Part shown: piece by piece, positions 11,986-21,880 of the stretch
How the letters are laid out: each line of letters starts with the position of its first letter
Numbering within the stretch: the first letter of the stretch is position 1
Assembly (NCBI RefSeq): GCF_963853665.1
Contig: NZ_OY970459.1
Location: 2,604,001-2,668,000 of the forward strand
Source: Mycobacterium decipiens
GTDB taxonomy: Bacteria; Actinomycetota; Actinomycetes; Mycobacteriales; Mycobacteriaceae
Direction: 5' to 3'
DNA length: 64,000 nucleotides
Program-made: the position numbers and the translations under genes
Notes under the pieces: generated by a model
Seen by the model: only the letters and a program-made list of their open reading frames with translations
Databases searched by the model: none
Told to the model about the DNA's origin: nothing

Positions 11986-12323
11986 GTAGATCCGACGTCA
12001 GCGGGTGCTCAGCCGGTCGTCCCGACCGGGTCTTAACTGCGGCAGGATTCTATCCCCAGTCCGACTGCTAGGCGGATAAACCACTGGTCAGCGAGGTCTT
12101 TCGACCTGAAATCGCGGATCTGGGCGGCCGCTCGGCGCCGACTAACTCGACTGGACCCCTAACCGGGTCAAACGCTGTTACTGTGGCGTTACCACAGGTG
12201 AATTTGCCGTGCCAGCTCGTGAACACTTGCGAACGGGTGGCGTCGAAATCAACCTGTTGCGCTGCAGTGATCTAATCTCGTGCAGAGGGCGGTTGCTGGG
12301 GATAGTCAAGAGAGGAAAACAGC
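11986..12323 (+). other. PPE27-PE19 intergenic region
   Basis: About 340 bases with no gene. It should hold the promoter of the PE19-esxM-esxN unit. The only structure noticed is a short perfect inverted repeat at 12181-12197, listed separately. GAGAGGA precedes the PE19 ATG. Confidence 0.4.
12181..12197. promoter_or_regulatory. candidate operator palindrome upstream of PE19
   Basis: CTGTGG and CCACAG form a perfect 6-bp inverted repeat separated by 5 bases, about 127 bases before the PE19 ATG. The position fits an operator, but no known mycobacterial regulator motif was recognised and chance occurrence is possible. Confidence 0.25.
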
Positions 12324-12623
12324 ATGTCGTTCGTGACCACACAGCCGGAAGCCTTGGCCGCTGCGGCGGCAAACCTCCAGGGTATCGGTACGACAATGGA
12401 CGCCCAGAACGCGGCCGCGGCGGCTCCCACAACGGGAGTGGTTCCGGCGGCGGCCGATGAGGTGTCGGCGCTGACGGCGGCCCAGTTCGCGGCGCATGCT
12501 CAGATGTATCAGGCCGTCGCCCAACAGGCGAGACAGATCCACGAAATGTTCGTCAGCACGCTGACCACCAGCTCCGGTTCCTACGCGGCGACGGAGGCGG
12601 CCAACGCAGCCGCTGCCGGCTGA
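12324..12623 (+). CDS. PE19: PE family protein PE19
   Basis: A 99-residue PE protein nearly identical to PE18, beginning MSFVTTQPEALAAAA and carrying the YAATE export motif. The start has GAGAGGA about 12 bases upstream. It lies 274 bases before esxM. In M. tuberculosis PE19 partners PPE proteins of this locus in ESX-5 export and affects envelope permeability; that role is transferred by homology. Since PPE27 upstream is broken in this sequence, PE19 would most likely pair with PPE25. Confidence 0.96.
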   Translation: MSFVTTQPEALAAAAANLQGIGTTMDAQNAAAAAPTTGVVPAAADEVSALTAAQFAAHAQMYQAVAQQARQIHEMFVSTLTTSSGSYAATEAANAAAAG

Positions 12624-12885
12624 ACCCGCGGGCGGCTGAAGGCTCGGAACGAATAGCCACGGACGTGCTTGGGGACACCGTGAGGACCTCGTCGACCTTG
12701 ACACCGCGATTCGGGTTCGACGTCTGTACCGCGTTGCAACGCCCGGTGGCTACCGGCTGACGGAGAGGGGGATCATCCGGGGTTCTCGGGGCAGCGGTTG
12801 CGCCGGCGCTCAGCCGATGCAACCGATTCAGCTATCGCCTTCGATAGCGGCAGGCGATCTAGGCATTCAGTATTTTCAGTATTGA

Positions 12886-13194
<309 letters not shown>

Positions 13195-13243
13195 CGCCCA
13201 AAGCGGCAGCTGCGTACGCTTTCTCACATAGGAGAACATCGAT

Positions 13244-13528
13244 ATGACCATTAATTACCAGTTCGGGGATGTTGACGCCCACGGCGCCACCATTCGCGCG
13301 CAGGCCGCATCGTTGGAGGCCGAGCACCAGGCCATCGTTCGCGATGTCCTTGCGGCTGGTGACTTTTGGGGCGGCGCCGGTTCGGTGGCGTGCCAGGAGT
13401 TCATCAGCCAGTTGGGTCGCAACTTCCAGGTGATCTACGAGCAGGCCAACGCCCACGGCCAAAAGGTGCAGACCGCCGGCAGCAACATGGCGCAAACCGA
13501 TAGCGCTGTCGGCTCCAGCTGGGCCTAA
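13244..13528 (+). CDS. esxN: WXG100 protein EsxN
   Basis: A 94-residue ESAT-6-like partner of EsxM and the classic secreted marker of ESX-5. The WxG motif sits in DFWGGAGS near residue 43. TAGGAG lies upstream of the ATG. It is closely related to the other EsxN-type paralogs (EsxI/L/O/V) by recognised sequence. A strong hairpin begins 18 bases after the stop and may reduce read-through into espG5. Confidence 0.96.
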   Translation: MTINYQFGDVDAHGATIRAQAASLEAEHQAIVRDVLAAGDFWGGAGSVACQEFISQLGRNFQVIYEQANAHGQKVQTAGSNMAQTDSAVGSSWA

Positions 13529-13546
13529 AACCGAACTTCAGGCGCG

Positions 13547-13574
13547 GCAGCACACCTACCAGCCGGTGTGCTGC
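13547..13574 (+). terminator. hairpin between esxN and espG5
   Basis: GCAGCACACC at 13547-13556 and GGTGTGCTGC at 13565-13574 are perfect reverse complements, giving a 10-bp stem with an 8-base loop. No U-tract follows, so it is not a canonical intrinsic terminator. Mycobacterial terminators often lack U-tracts. It could instead stabilise the abundant esxM-esxN transcript end by blocking 3' decay. Confidence 0.6.
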
Positions 13575-13615
13575 TGTGTCCTGCAATCAACTAGCACTCG
13601 ACCGCTGAGGTAGGG

Positions 13616-14518
13616 ATGGATCAACAGAGTACCCGCACCGACATCACCGTCAACGTCGACGGCTTCTGGATGCTTCAGGCGCTGCTGGATATCCGCCATG
13701 TTGCGCCTGAGTTACGGTGCCGGCCGTACGTTTCCACCGACTCCAATGACTGGCTGAACGAGCATCCCGGGATGGCGGTCATGCGCGAGCAGGGCATCGT
13801 CGTCAACGATTCGGTCAACGAGCAGGTGGCCGCTCGGATGAAAGTCCTTGCCGCCCCTGACCTTGAGGTCGTCGCCCTGCTGTCCCGTGGCAAGTTGCTG
13901 TACGGGGTCGTCGACGACGAGGACCAGCCGCCGGGTTCGCGCGACATCCCCGACAACGAGTTCCGGGTGGTATTGGCACGCCGCGCACAGCACTGGGTGT
14001 CGGCGGTGCGAGTTGGCAATGACATCACGGTCGATGACGTGACGGTCTCGGACAGCGCTTCCATCGCCGCGTTGGTGATCGACGGACTGGAGTCCATTCA
14101 CCACGCTGACCCAGCCGCGATCAACGCGGTCAACGTGCCGCTGGAGGAAATGCTGGAAGCGACGAAGTCGTGGCAGGAGTCGGGCTTCAACGTCTTCTCC
14201 GGCGGAGATCTACGCCGAATGGGCATTAGTGCCGCGACGGTGGCAGCGCTGGGGCAGGCCTTGTCGGATCCCGCGGCCGAGGTCGCGGTGTACGCACGAC
14301 AATACCGAGACGACGCCAAGGGCCCTAGCGCATCGGTGTTGTCCCTGAAGGACGGATCCGGTGGGCGCATCGCGCTTTATCAGCAGGCGCGAACGGCTGG
14401 TTCCGGCGAGGCGTGGCTGGCCATCTGCCCGGCTACCCCGCAGTTGGTGCAAGTCGGAGTAAAGACAGTTTTGGATACATTGCCGTACGGCGAGTGGAAA
14501 ACCCACAGCAGAGTTTGA
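13616..14518 (+). CDS. espG5: ESX-5 PE/PPE chaperone EspG5
   Basis: EspG5 is the cytosolic chaperone that binds the hydrophobic tip of PPE proteins and keeps PE-PPE dimers soluble before ESX-5 export. The product is 300 residues and is recognised over its whole length, starting MDQQSTRTDITVNVDGFW. GTAGGG precedes the ATG at 13616. It is separated from esxN by the hairpin at 13547 and from eccD5 by a 289-base gap of unusually low GC. Confidence 0.95.
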   Translation: MDQQSTRTDITVNVDGFWMLQALLDIRHVAPELRCRPYVSTDSNDWLNEHPGMAVMREQGIVVNDSVNEQVAARMKVLAAPDLEVVALLSRGKLLYGVVDDEDQPPGSRDIPDNEFRVVLARRAQHWVSAVRVGNDITVDDVTVSDSASIAALVIDGLESIHHADPAAINAVNVPLEEMLEATKSWQESGFNVFSGGDLRRMGISAATVAALGQALSDPAAEVAVYARQYRDDAKGPSASVLSLKDGSGGRIALYQQARTAGSGEAWLAICPATPQLVQVGVKTVLDTLPYGEWKTHSRV

Positions 14519-14807
14519 CAACCAGGTATGAAATACGAAGTACAACAACATGTTTGAGCATCAAATGTAACAGAGATACGAACAAGGAAAATTGCTCTAG
14601 AATCGGCTGCAATACTGCAAAGTGATGTCAACCACAACGATTTGGTCGCGAGGCGAGGCAAATGAAATCGGAGTTAGTCGAACCGCAGCTCCCGGTGGGT
14701 TACGGCGCCTCGGTGAGTGCAACGACCTCGGTGAGTACAACGACAGAGCCCCCCGCGCCGACGAAGTCACGGGGTAGCACACTTGCCATGGCAGGGGGTA
14801 CTAGACG
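14519..14807 (+). other. AT-rich gap between espG5 and eccD5
   Basis: The first ~150 bases (to about 14665) are strikingly AT-rich for this genome. A TTGACA hexamer ends at 14520 and a TAGAAT hexamer lies at 14598-14603, but they are not spaced as one promoter. No gene fits. The region may contain a promoter for eccD5-mycP5-eccE5-eccA5. Confidence 0.4.
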
Positions 14808-16319
14808 ATGACCGCAGTAGCTGACGCGCCACAGGCTGACATTGAGGGTGTCGCAGCACCCCGGGCTGTCGTCGTCGGCATCATGGCCGGCGAGGGTGTC
14901 CAGATCGGTGTGCTGCTGGATGCCAACGCTCCGGTGTCGGTGATGACCGACCCGCTGCTAAAGGTGGTTAACAGCCGGCTCCGGGAGCTCGGCGAGACCC
15001 CGCTGGAAGCCACCGGGCGCGGCCGATGGGTGTTGTGCCTCGTGGACGGCACGCCGTTGCGCGCCACCCAGTCGCTGACCGAACAAGACGTCTATGACGG
15101 CGACCGGCTGTGGATCCGGTTCATTGCCGACACCGAACGTCGGTCGCAAGTAATCGAACACATCTCCACCGCAGTCGCATCGGATCTCGGCAAGCGGTTC
15201 GCCACGATCGACCCGATCGTCGCCGTGCAGGTCGGGGCGTGGATGGTGGCGACCGGCGTCGTTCTTGCGACCGGGGTGCTGGGCTGGTGGCGCTGGCATC
15301 ACAACACATGGTTGACCACCATCTACGCCGCGGTGATTGGCCTGGTGGTGTTCGGGGTCGCGATGCTGCTGTTGATGCGTGCCAAGACGGACGCGGATCG
15401 ACGCGTCGCCGACATCATGCTGATGAGTGGGATCGTGCCCCTCACAGTGGCGGCGGCAGCGGCCCCGCCCGGTCCGGTGGGCTCCCCGCAGGCGGTGTTG
15501 GGCTTTGGAGTTCTGACCGTCGCTGCGGCGCTGGCCCTACGGTTCACGGGTCGTCGACTGGGGATCTACACCGCGATCGTCATCATTGGCGCGCTGACAA
15601 CGCTTGCGGCCCTGTCGCGGATGGTCGCGGCGACAAGCGCGGTGACGCTGATGTCTTCCCTGGTGTTGATCTGCGTGGTGGCCTATCACGCCGCACCAGC
15701 GCTGTCCCGACGGCTGGCCGGTATCCGACTTCCGGTGTTCCCGTCCGCCACCAGCCGGTGGGTCTTCGAGGCCCGGCCGGATCTGCCGACCACCGTGGTG
15801 GTATCCGGCGGCGGCCCGCCAACCTTGGAAGGGCCGGCGTCGGTCCGCGATGTGCTGCTACAGGCCGAACGTGCTCGGTCGTTCTTGAGCGGGCTGTTGG
15901 CGGGACTCGGCGTCATGGTGGTGGTATGCATGACCTCGTTGTGCGATCCGCACACCGGGCAACGTTGGCTGCCGCTGATACTCGCCGGATTCACTTCGGG
16001 CTTCCTGCTGTTGCGCGGGCGTTCGTACGTCGACCGCTGGCAGTCGATTACCCTGGCCGGCACCGCGGTGATCATCGTCGCGGCGGTCGTCGTGCGGTAC
16101 GCGCTGGAATTGTCCTCGCCGTTGTCCGTGTCCGTGGTTGCCGCGATCCTGGTGTTGCTGCCGGCCGCGGGCCTGGCGGCTGCCGCACATGTGCCCAACA
16201 CCATTTACAGTCCGCTGTTCCGCAAGTTTGTGGAATGGATTGAATACCTCTGCCTGATGCCGATCTTCCCGCTGGCATTGTGGTTGATGAACGTCTATGC
16301 AGCGATTCGGTACCGGTAA
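14808..16319 (+). CDS. eccD5: ESX-5 channel membrane protein EccD5
   Basis: EccD5 is the multi-spanning membrane subunit of the ESX-5 channel. The 503-residue product has a ubiquitin-like cytosolic N-terminal domain (about residues 15-110, with the R-x-L-RELGETPL and DGDRLWIRF strands) followed by about eleven hydrophobic helices from about residue 140 to the end. The ATG at 14808 follows a GGGGG tract. Its 3' end overlaps mycP5 by 23 bases, so the downstream subunit genes are translated from one message. Confidence 0.96.
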   Translation: MTAVADAPQADIEGVAAPRAVVVGIMAGEGVQIGVLLDANAPVSVMTDPLLKVVNSRLRELGETPLEATGRGRWVLCLVDGTPLRATQSLTEQDVYDGDRLWIRFIADTERRSQVIEHISTAVASDLGKRFATIDPIVAVQVGAWMVATGVVLATGVLGWWRWHHNTWLTTIYAAVIGLVVFGVAMLLLMRAKTDADRRVADIMLMSGIVPLTVAAAAAPPGPVGSPQAVLGFGVLTVAAALALRFTGRRLGIYTAIVIIGALTTLAALSRMVAATSAVTLMSSLVLICVVAYHAAPALSRRLAGIRLPVFPSATSRWVFEARPDLPTTVVVSGGGPPTLEGPASVRDVLLQAERARSFLSGLLAGLGVMVVVCMTSLCDPHTGQRWLPLILAGFTSGFLLLRGRSYVDRWQSITLAGTAVIIVAAVVVRYALELSSPLSVSVVAAILVLLPAAGLAAAAHVPNTIYSPLFRKFVEWIEYLCLMPIFPLALWLMNVYAAIRYR

Positions 16320-18078
16320 CAGCGGTTTGTGGTGTGGTCGCGCGGGTATCGCGACTGTTGCCGCAATCCTGCTCTCCTCCGGTGCGTTAGCCGGCCTTCC
16401 GCCAGCGTATGCAATTTCGCCTCCAACGATCGATCCGGGCGCGCTGCCACCTGACAGTCCGCCCGGACCGCTAGCGCCAATGAAGCAGAACGCCTACTGC
16501 ACCGAGGTAGGGGTGTTACCCGGCACCGACTTTCAGCTACAGCCGAAGTACATGGAGATGCTGAACCTGAACGAGGCTTGGCAATTCGGCCGCGGCGAAG
16601 GCGTCAAGGTCGCTGTCATCGACACGGGTGTGACCCCACATCCCAGGTTGCCGCGACTGATCCCTGGCGGCGACTATGTGATGGCCGGTGGTGACGGGTT
16701 GTCGGATTGCGACGCACACGGCACCATCGTGGCGTCGATGATCGCGGCCGCTCCGGCGAACGGAGCGGTGCCGTTGCCTTCGGTACCGCGCCGGCCGGTC
16801 ACCATTCCCACGACTGAAAAGCCGCCGCCGCCGCAGACGGTGACCCTTTCACCAGTACCGCCGCAGACCGTGACTATGGTTCCGGCTCCGCCTCCCGAGG
16901 AAGCTCCGCCGGGCGGACCGGTGCCAGGTCCGGTGCCGCCGCCGGCGCCGGGTCCGGGACCGCAACAGGCTCCGTCCGCCAACCGCGGTGGCGGCACGGT
17001 GACGATTCCCGGCTACTCCGGTGGCCGGCAGGTAATCGCGATCGACAACCCGCGCGACCCGCATCCGGACGCGCCGACGCCGTCACAGCCGCCACCGCCG
17101 GCGCCGGCACCGCCGCCCGACGCGTTCAGCGGGATCGCCCCGGGGGTCGAGGTGATCTCCATCCGCCAGTCAAGCCAGGCCTTTGGCCTCAAGGACCCCT
17201 ACACCGGGGACGAAGACCCGCAGACGGCACAAAAGATCGACAACGTCGAGACGATGGCCCGTGCGATCGTGCATGCTGCCAACATGGGAGCTTCGGTGAT
17301 CAACATCTCCGACGTGTCGTGCATGAGTTCCCGCAATGTCATCGACCAGCGTGCACTGGGTGCCGCGGTCCACTACGCTGCGGTCGACAAGAACGCGGTC
17401 ATCGTGGCGGCGGCAGGGGACAGCAGCAAGAAGGACTGCAAGCAAAACCCGATCTTTGATCCCTTGCAGCCCGACGATCCCCGCGATTGGAACGCCGTCA
17501 CCACGGTGGTGACGCCCTCGTGGTTCCACGAATACGTCTTGACGGTCGGTGCGGTGGACTCCAACGGTCAACCACTAAGCAAAATGAGCATCGCGGGACC
17601 CTGGGTATCGATCTCGGCGCCGGGAACCGACGTCGTCGGACTCTCGCCCCGCGACGACGGTCTGATCAACGCGATCGACGGTCCGGACAATTCGTTGCTG
17701 GTTCCGGCTGGCACCAGCTTTTCGGCTGCGATCGTGTCCGGGGTGGCTGCACTGGTCCGCGCTAAGTTCCCCGAGTTGTCGGCGTACCAAGTCATCAATC
17801 GGCTGATTCATACCGCCCGGCCACCTGCTCGCGGTGTCGACAACCAGGTCGGCTACGGTGTGGTCGACCCCGTGGCGGCATTGACCTGGGATGTGCCCGA
17901 AGGCCCAGCCAAACCGCCCAAGCAACTGTCAACGCCGTTGGCGGTGCCGGAGCCGCCCGCCCCCCGCAATATGGTGCCGATTTGGGTGGCCGCCGGGGGA
18001 TTGGCCGGGGCACTATTGATAGGCGGCGCGGTGTTCGGTACCGCGACGTTGATGCGGCGAACACGGAAGCAGCAATGA
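16297..18078 (+). CDS. mycP5: mycosin protease MycP5
   Basis: MycP5 is a membrane-anchored subtilisin-like serine protease of the periplasm that stabilises the ESX-5 complex. The 593-residue protein has an N-terminal signal sequence (hydrophobic segment about residues 17-38 ending AYA), a catalytic triad at about Asp109 (VIDTGV), His141 (DAHGT) and Ser474 (GTSFSAA), and a C-terminal membrane helix (about 562-583) followed by basic residues. A long proline-rich insertion (roughly 155-280) is the extended loop typical of MycP5 and appears longer than in H37Rv. It overlaps eccD5 upstream and eccE5 downstream (ATGA). Confidence 0.96.
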   Translation: MQRFGTGNSGLWCGRAGIATVAAILLSSGALAGLPPAYAISPPTIDPGALPPDSPPGPLAPMKQNAYCTEVGVLPGTDFQLQPKYMEMLNLNEAWQFGRGEGVKVAVIDTGVTPHPRLPRLIPGGDYVMAGGDGLSDCDAHGTIVASMIAAAPANGAVPLPSVPRRPVTIPTTEKPPPPQTVTLSPVPPQTVTMVPAPPPEEAPPGGPVPGPVPPPAPGPGPQQAPSANRGGGTVTIPGYSGGRQVIAIDNPRDPHPDAPTPSQPPPPAPAPPPDAFSGIAPGVEVISIRQSSQAFGLKDPYTGDEDPQTAQKIDNVETMARAIVHAANMGASVINISDVSCMSSRNVIDQRALGAAVHYAAVDKNAVIVAAAGDSSKKDCKQNPIFDPLQPDDPRDWNAVTTVVTPSWFHEYVLTVGAVDSNGQPLSKMSIAGPWVSISAPGTDVVGLSPRDDGLINAIDGPDNSLLVPAGTSFSAAIVSGVAALVRAKFPELSAYQVINRLIHTARPPARGVDNQVGYGVVDPVAALTWDVPEGPAKPPKQLSTPLAVPEPPAPRNMVPIWVAAGGLAGALLIGGAVFGTATLMRRTRKQQ

Positions 18079-19295
18079 AGGCTCAGCGTAGGTTCGGGTT
18101 GGCGTTGTCGTGGCCGCGGGTGACCGCGGTGTTTTTGGTTGATGTATTGATCCTGGTGGTGGCCAGTCATTGCCCGGATTCGTGGCAGGGGAATCATCAT
18201 GTGGCGTGGTGGGTCGGGGTCGGCCTCGCGGTGGTGGTGACGCTGTTGTCGGTGGTCAGCTATCACGGCATCACCGTGATCTCGGGTTTGGCGGCGTGGG
18301 TGTGGGATTGGTCTGCGGATCCGGGCACGGCCCTGGGCGCGGGATGCACGCCAGCGATCGATTATCAGCGCCGTTTTGGGCGTGACACGGTAGGGGTGCG
18401 CGAGTATGGCGGCCGGCTGATCTCTGTGATCACGGTCGACTGCGGTGAGGACGGCCCATCGGGTCGGCATTGGCATCGGAAATCACCGGTACCCATGTTG
18501 CCGGTGGCCGCGGTCGCTGACGGGTTGCGGCAGTTCGATATTCACCTCGATGGCATCGACATCGTGTCGGTGCTGGTGCGGGGCGGGGTTGCAGCCGCCA
18601 AAGCGTCGGCCTCACTGCAGGAGTGGGGGCCTGAGGGGTGGCGGGCCGAAGAGGGAGCGGGTGATCGGATCGCCGCCGATCGGCGGCTCACCTGGTTGGT
18701 GTTACGAATGAATCCGCAGCGCAATGTAGCTGCGGTGGTGTGTCGTGATTCGTTGGCCTCGACGCTGGTGGCGGCCACGGAGCGGTTGGTCCAGGATCTG
18801 GACGGGCAAAGTTGTGCGGCGCGGCCATTGACGGCCGATGAGCTGGCCGAGGTCGACAGCGCCGTGCTGGCCGATTTGGAGCCGACGTGGAGTCGCCCCG
18901 GTTGGCGACACCTCAAGCATTTCAATGGCTATGCGACCAGTTTTTGGGTGACACCGTCGGATATCAGCTCGGAGACGCTGGATCAGTTGTGGCTGCAGGA
19001 TGCCCCCGAAGTCGGCACGACCGTGATCACGGTGCGGCTGATCACTCGGGTCGGGCGGCCCATGGTGTCGGCGTGGGTGCGCTATCACAGCGACGCCCGC
19101 CTGCCCAAGGAGGTAACGGCCGGGCTCAATCGACTCACCGGTCGCCAGTTGGCCGCGGTGCGCGCCAGCCTGCCGGCCCCCGCGCCTCGTCCCCTCCTGA
19201 CCATCCCGAGCAGGGATCTGCGTGACGACGACGAGCTGGTGCTGCCAGTGGGTCAGGAACTGGAGCACGCGACAAGCTCGTCCGCAGGGCAATGA
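18075..19295 (+). CDS. eccE5: ESX-5 membrane component EccE5
   Basis: EccE5 is a peripheral subunit of the ESX-5 membrane complex, with two N-terminal transmembrane helices (about residues 14-33 and 42-63) and a cytosolic domain. The ATG at 18075 overlaps the mycP5 stop as ATGA, and the stop overlaps the eccA5 ATG in the same way. The product of 406 residues matches the expected family length. A longer frame from 17982 lies within mycP5 and is rejected. Confidence 0.95.
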   Translation: MKAQRRFGLALSWPRVTAVFLVDVLILVVASHCPDSWQGNHHVAWWVGVGLAVVVTLLSVVSYHGITVISGLAAWVWDWSADPGTALGAGCTPAIDYQRRFGRDTVGVREYGGRLISVITVDCGEDGPSGRHWHRKSPVPMLPVAAVADGLRQFDIHLDGIDIVSVLVRGGVAAAKASASLQEWGPEGWRAEEGAGDRIAADRRLTWLVLRMNPQRNVAAVVCRDSLASTLVAATERLVQDLDGQSCAARPLTADELAEVDSAVLADLEPTWSRPGWRHLKHFNGYATSFWVTPSDISSETLDQLWLQDAPEVGTTVITVRLITRVGRPMVSAWVRYHSDARLPKEVTAGLNRLTGRQLAAVRASLPAPAPRPLLTIPSRDLRDDDELVLPVGQELEHATSSSAGQ

Positions 19296-21124
19296 CACGC
19301 CCGCAGACCGCCGCTGAAGATGCCCGAAACGCCATGGTCGCCGGTCTTCTGGCGTCGGGGATCTCGGTCAATGGATTGCAGCCCAGCCACAACCCGCAGG
19401 TCGCAGCCCAAATGTTCACCACCGCAACCACACGGGATCCGGGGATGTGTGATGCCTGGCTGGCGCGGCTGCTGGCCGGTGACCAGAGTATTGAGGTACT
19501 CGCTGGCGCATGGGCGGCGGTAAGGACGTTCGGATGGGAAACCCGCCGCCTGGGCGTCACCGATCTGCAGTTCCGCCCCGAGGTCTCCGATGGGCTGTTT
19601 CTGCGCCTAGCGATTACCACCGTGGATTCGCTGGCCTGCGCCTACGCGGCTGTCCTCGCCGAGGCCAAGCGCTACCAGGAGGCGGCGGAACTGCTCGACA
19701 CCACGGATCCGCGCCATCCTTTCGATGCCGAGCTGGTGAGCTACGTGCGCGGTGTGCTGTACTTCCGCACCAAACGGTGGCCCGACGTTCTTGCGCAGTT
19801 CCCCGAGGCAACGCCGTGGCGTCATCCCGAGCTGAAGGCCGCGGGGGCGGCGATGGCCACTACGGCACTGGCGTCGCTAGGCGTCTTCGAGGAGGCTTTC
19901 CGGCGCGCTCAGGAAGCAATCGAAGGCGACCGGGTGCCGGGTGCGGCCAACATCGCCTTGTACACCCAAGGCATGTGTCTGCGGCACGTCGGCCGCGAGG
20001 AGGAAGCCGTCGAGTTGCTGCGTCGCGTGTACTCGCGCGATGCGAAGTTCACGCCGGCCCGCGAAGCCCTGGACAACCCCAACTTTCGGCTGGTCCTTAC
20101 CGACCCGGAAACGATTGAGGCACGCACCGATCCGTGGGATCCGGACAGTGCGCCTAGCCGCGCTCAGACCGAGGCAGCTCGCCATGCCGAGATGGCCGCG
20201 AAGTACTTGGCCGAGGGGGATGCCGAGCTCAATGCGATGCTCGGCATGGAGCAGGCCAAGAAGGAAATCAAGCTCATCAAGTCGACGACCAAGGTGAATT
20301 TGGCACGTCAAAAGATGGGGCTTCCGGTTCCGGTCACATCGCGGCACACCTTGTTGCTGGGGCCACCTGGCACTGGCAAGACTTCGGTGGCGAGGGCATT
20401 CACCAAGCAACTCTGCGGATTGACGGTGCTGCGCAAGCCGCTGGTGGTGGAGACCAGCCGCACCAAGCTGCTGGGCCGGTACATGGCCGACGCCGAGAAG
20501 AACACCGAGGAGATGCTCGAGGGGGCGTTGGGCGGGGCGGTGTTCTTCGACGAGATGCATACCCTGCACGAGAAGGGTTACTCCCAGGGCGACCCCTACG
20601 GCAACGCGATCATCAACACGCTGCTGCTGTACATGGAAAACCATCGTGACGAGCTGGTGGTGTTCGGTGCGGGTTACGCCAAAGCGATGGAGAAGATGCT
20701 CGAGGTGAATCAGGGTCTGCGACGGCGCTTTTCGACGGTGATCGAGTTTTTCAGCTACACCCCGGAAGAGCTGATAGCGCTGACCCAGCTGATGGGCCGG
20801 GAGAACGAAGATGTCATCCCTGACGAAGAGGCCGAGGTGTTGTTGCCGTCGTATACGAAGTTCTACATGGAGCAGAGCTACTCCGAGGACGGCGACCTGA
20901 TCCGCGGCATCGATCTGCTGGGCAACGCTGGCTTCGTACGCAACGTGGTGGAGAAGGCCCGCGACCATCGTAGTTTCCGTCTAGACGATGAGGACCTTGA
21001 CGCGGTGCTGGCCAGCGATCTCACCGAATTCAGCGAGGACCAGCTGCGCCGATTCAAGGAATTGACTCGCGACGACCTGACCGAAGGGCTCCGCGCCGCA
21101 GTCGCGGAGAAGAAGACGAAATAG
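19292..21124 (+). CDS. eccA5: ESX-5 AAA+ ATPase EccA5
   Basis: EccA5 is a cytosolic CbxX/CfqX-type AAA+ ATPase proposed to act with EspG5 on PE-PPE substrates. The first ~280 residues form a TPR-like helical domain. The AAA+ core follows with Walker A GPPGTGKT at about residues 357-364, Walker B VFFDEMH and an arginine-rich GLRRRF sensor region. The 610-residue length is typical. It is the last ESX-5 gene here: translation is coupled to eccE5, and no lipoprotein gene (lppT in H37Rv) follows. Confidence 0.96.
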   Translation: MTRPQTAAEDARNAMVAGLLASGISVNGLQPSHNPQVAAQMFTTATTRDPGMCDAWLARLLAGDQSIEVLAGAWAAVRTFGWETRRLGVTDLQFRPEVSDGLFLRLAITTVDSLACAYAAVLAEAKRYQEAAELLDTTDPRHPFDAELVSYVRGVLYFRTKRWPDVLAQFPEATPWRHPELKAAGAAMATTALASLGVFEEAFRRAQEAIEGDRVPGAANIALYTQGMCLRHVGREEEAVELLRRVYSRDAKFTPAREALDNPNFRLVLTDPETIEARTDPWDPDSAPSRAQTEAARHAEMAAKYLAEGDAELNAMLGMEQAKKEIKLIKSTTKVNLARQKMGLPVPVTSRHTLLLGPPGTGKTSVARAFTKQLCGLTVLRKPLVVETSRTKLLGRYMADAEKNTEEMLEGALGGAVFFDEMHTLHEKGYSQGDPYGNAIINTLLLYMENHRDELVVFGAGYAKAMEKMLEVNQGLRRRFSTVIEFFSYTPEELIALTQLMGRENEDVIPDEEAEVLLPSYTKFYMEQSYSEDGDLIRGIDLLGNAGFVRNVVEKARDHRSFRLDDEDLDAVLASDLTEFSEDQLRRFKELTRDDLTEGLRAAVAEKKTK

Positions 21125-21276
21125 CTCCCGGCGAGTCGGTGTCACTAGCTAACCTTGTAGCCACACGGGCGGTACCCACGAGCAACTCCGAACCGGAGCT
21201 TCCGATGGTGCCCCGCCGCTCTCTCCCGTCGCGATGACCTGGCGGTGGCCGTAGTGCCATCAGGGCGCTGGCGGCG

Positions 21277-21438
21277 CCTCGCCAGGTGAAGTTTGGGTGC
21301 AGAAATACACTATTGACGCGGGACATTGACCGGTGCCAGAGCCGGGACGGCTGTTGTCCGGATACGGGTTGAGTGAAACCGGCTTCCGGATCGGCGGCGG
21401 GCGGATACCCTGGTGAAGCCGAAGCTCGGACGAGCGGG
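21277..21438 (+). promoter_or_regulatory. degenerate M-box riboswitch copy
   Basis: This 162-base segment aligns with the intact M-box at 23207-23368 and has exactly the same length. Conserved landmarks are CCTCGCCAGGTGAA at the start, GGGTTGAG and GGCTTCCGG in the middle, and GAAGCTCGGACGAGCGGGGTG at the 3' end. The AACGTCGAAAGACG block of the intact element is not recognisable here, so Mg2+ binding is doubtful. It precedes a truncated PE frame and a PPE29/30-like gene. It is best read as a decayed duplicate of the neighbouring riboswitch. Confidence 0.7.
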
Positions 21439-21747
21439 GTGCCGCGCCTGGCAAATTTTGCTGGGTGGTCCCATCCCACTTTGTGCAACCACGGCGGCAC
21501 TCGGTGTGCCCGGACCGTGACGGGAGGTGGGACCGGACTGATCCAACTACTAGTGGCTTTGCGAAATCGATGACCGTTTCTTTCCGATCCGGTCACGGCG
21601 CTCTTTGCGCCGTCTGCATCGGCTGGCGCCGAGTACCCGACGCGCGCTGCCCAGCGAGTACGCACCTGTCGTCGGCAGCACCCCGACACCGCCACAGCGG
21701 CCAAGGCCCGTAACTGGGTCGGACTTGATCCCGCGAGGAGAAGTCCG

Positions 21748-21867
21748 ATGTCTGTTCTGACACAACCGAAATCGCTGGCAGCGGCCGGCCAACCGCAGGA
21801 GGTTGACCATGCCTTGGCCGCCCGCAACGCAGCTGCCGACGCGACCATCGAAGCACCAGCCGGTTAA
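21748..21867 (+). pseudogene. PE remnant with internal deletion (39 codons)
   Basis: A frame with a good ribosome binding site (GAGGAG about 10 bases before the ATG) encodes MSVLTQPKSLAAAG..., matching the first ~38 residues of PE proteins up to the ARNAAAD segment, then jumps to a short tail ending APAG. The second helix and the YxxxE export motif are missing. The stop lies 13 bases before the PPE ATG, the exact position expected for a PE partner. An in-frame deletion of the PE core is the simplest explanation. Confidence 0.8.
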
Positions 21868-21880
21868 GGGGGTGTTGGCA

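Noticed and set aside
14515..14603. TTGACA (14515) and TAGAAT (14598) as one sigma-70 type promoter
   Set aside because: The hexamers are about 77 bases apart, far from the 16-18 needed, and no good partner was found for either.
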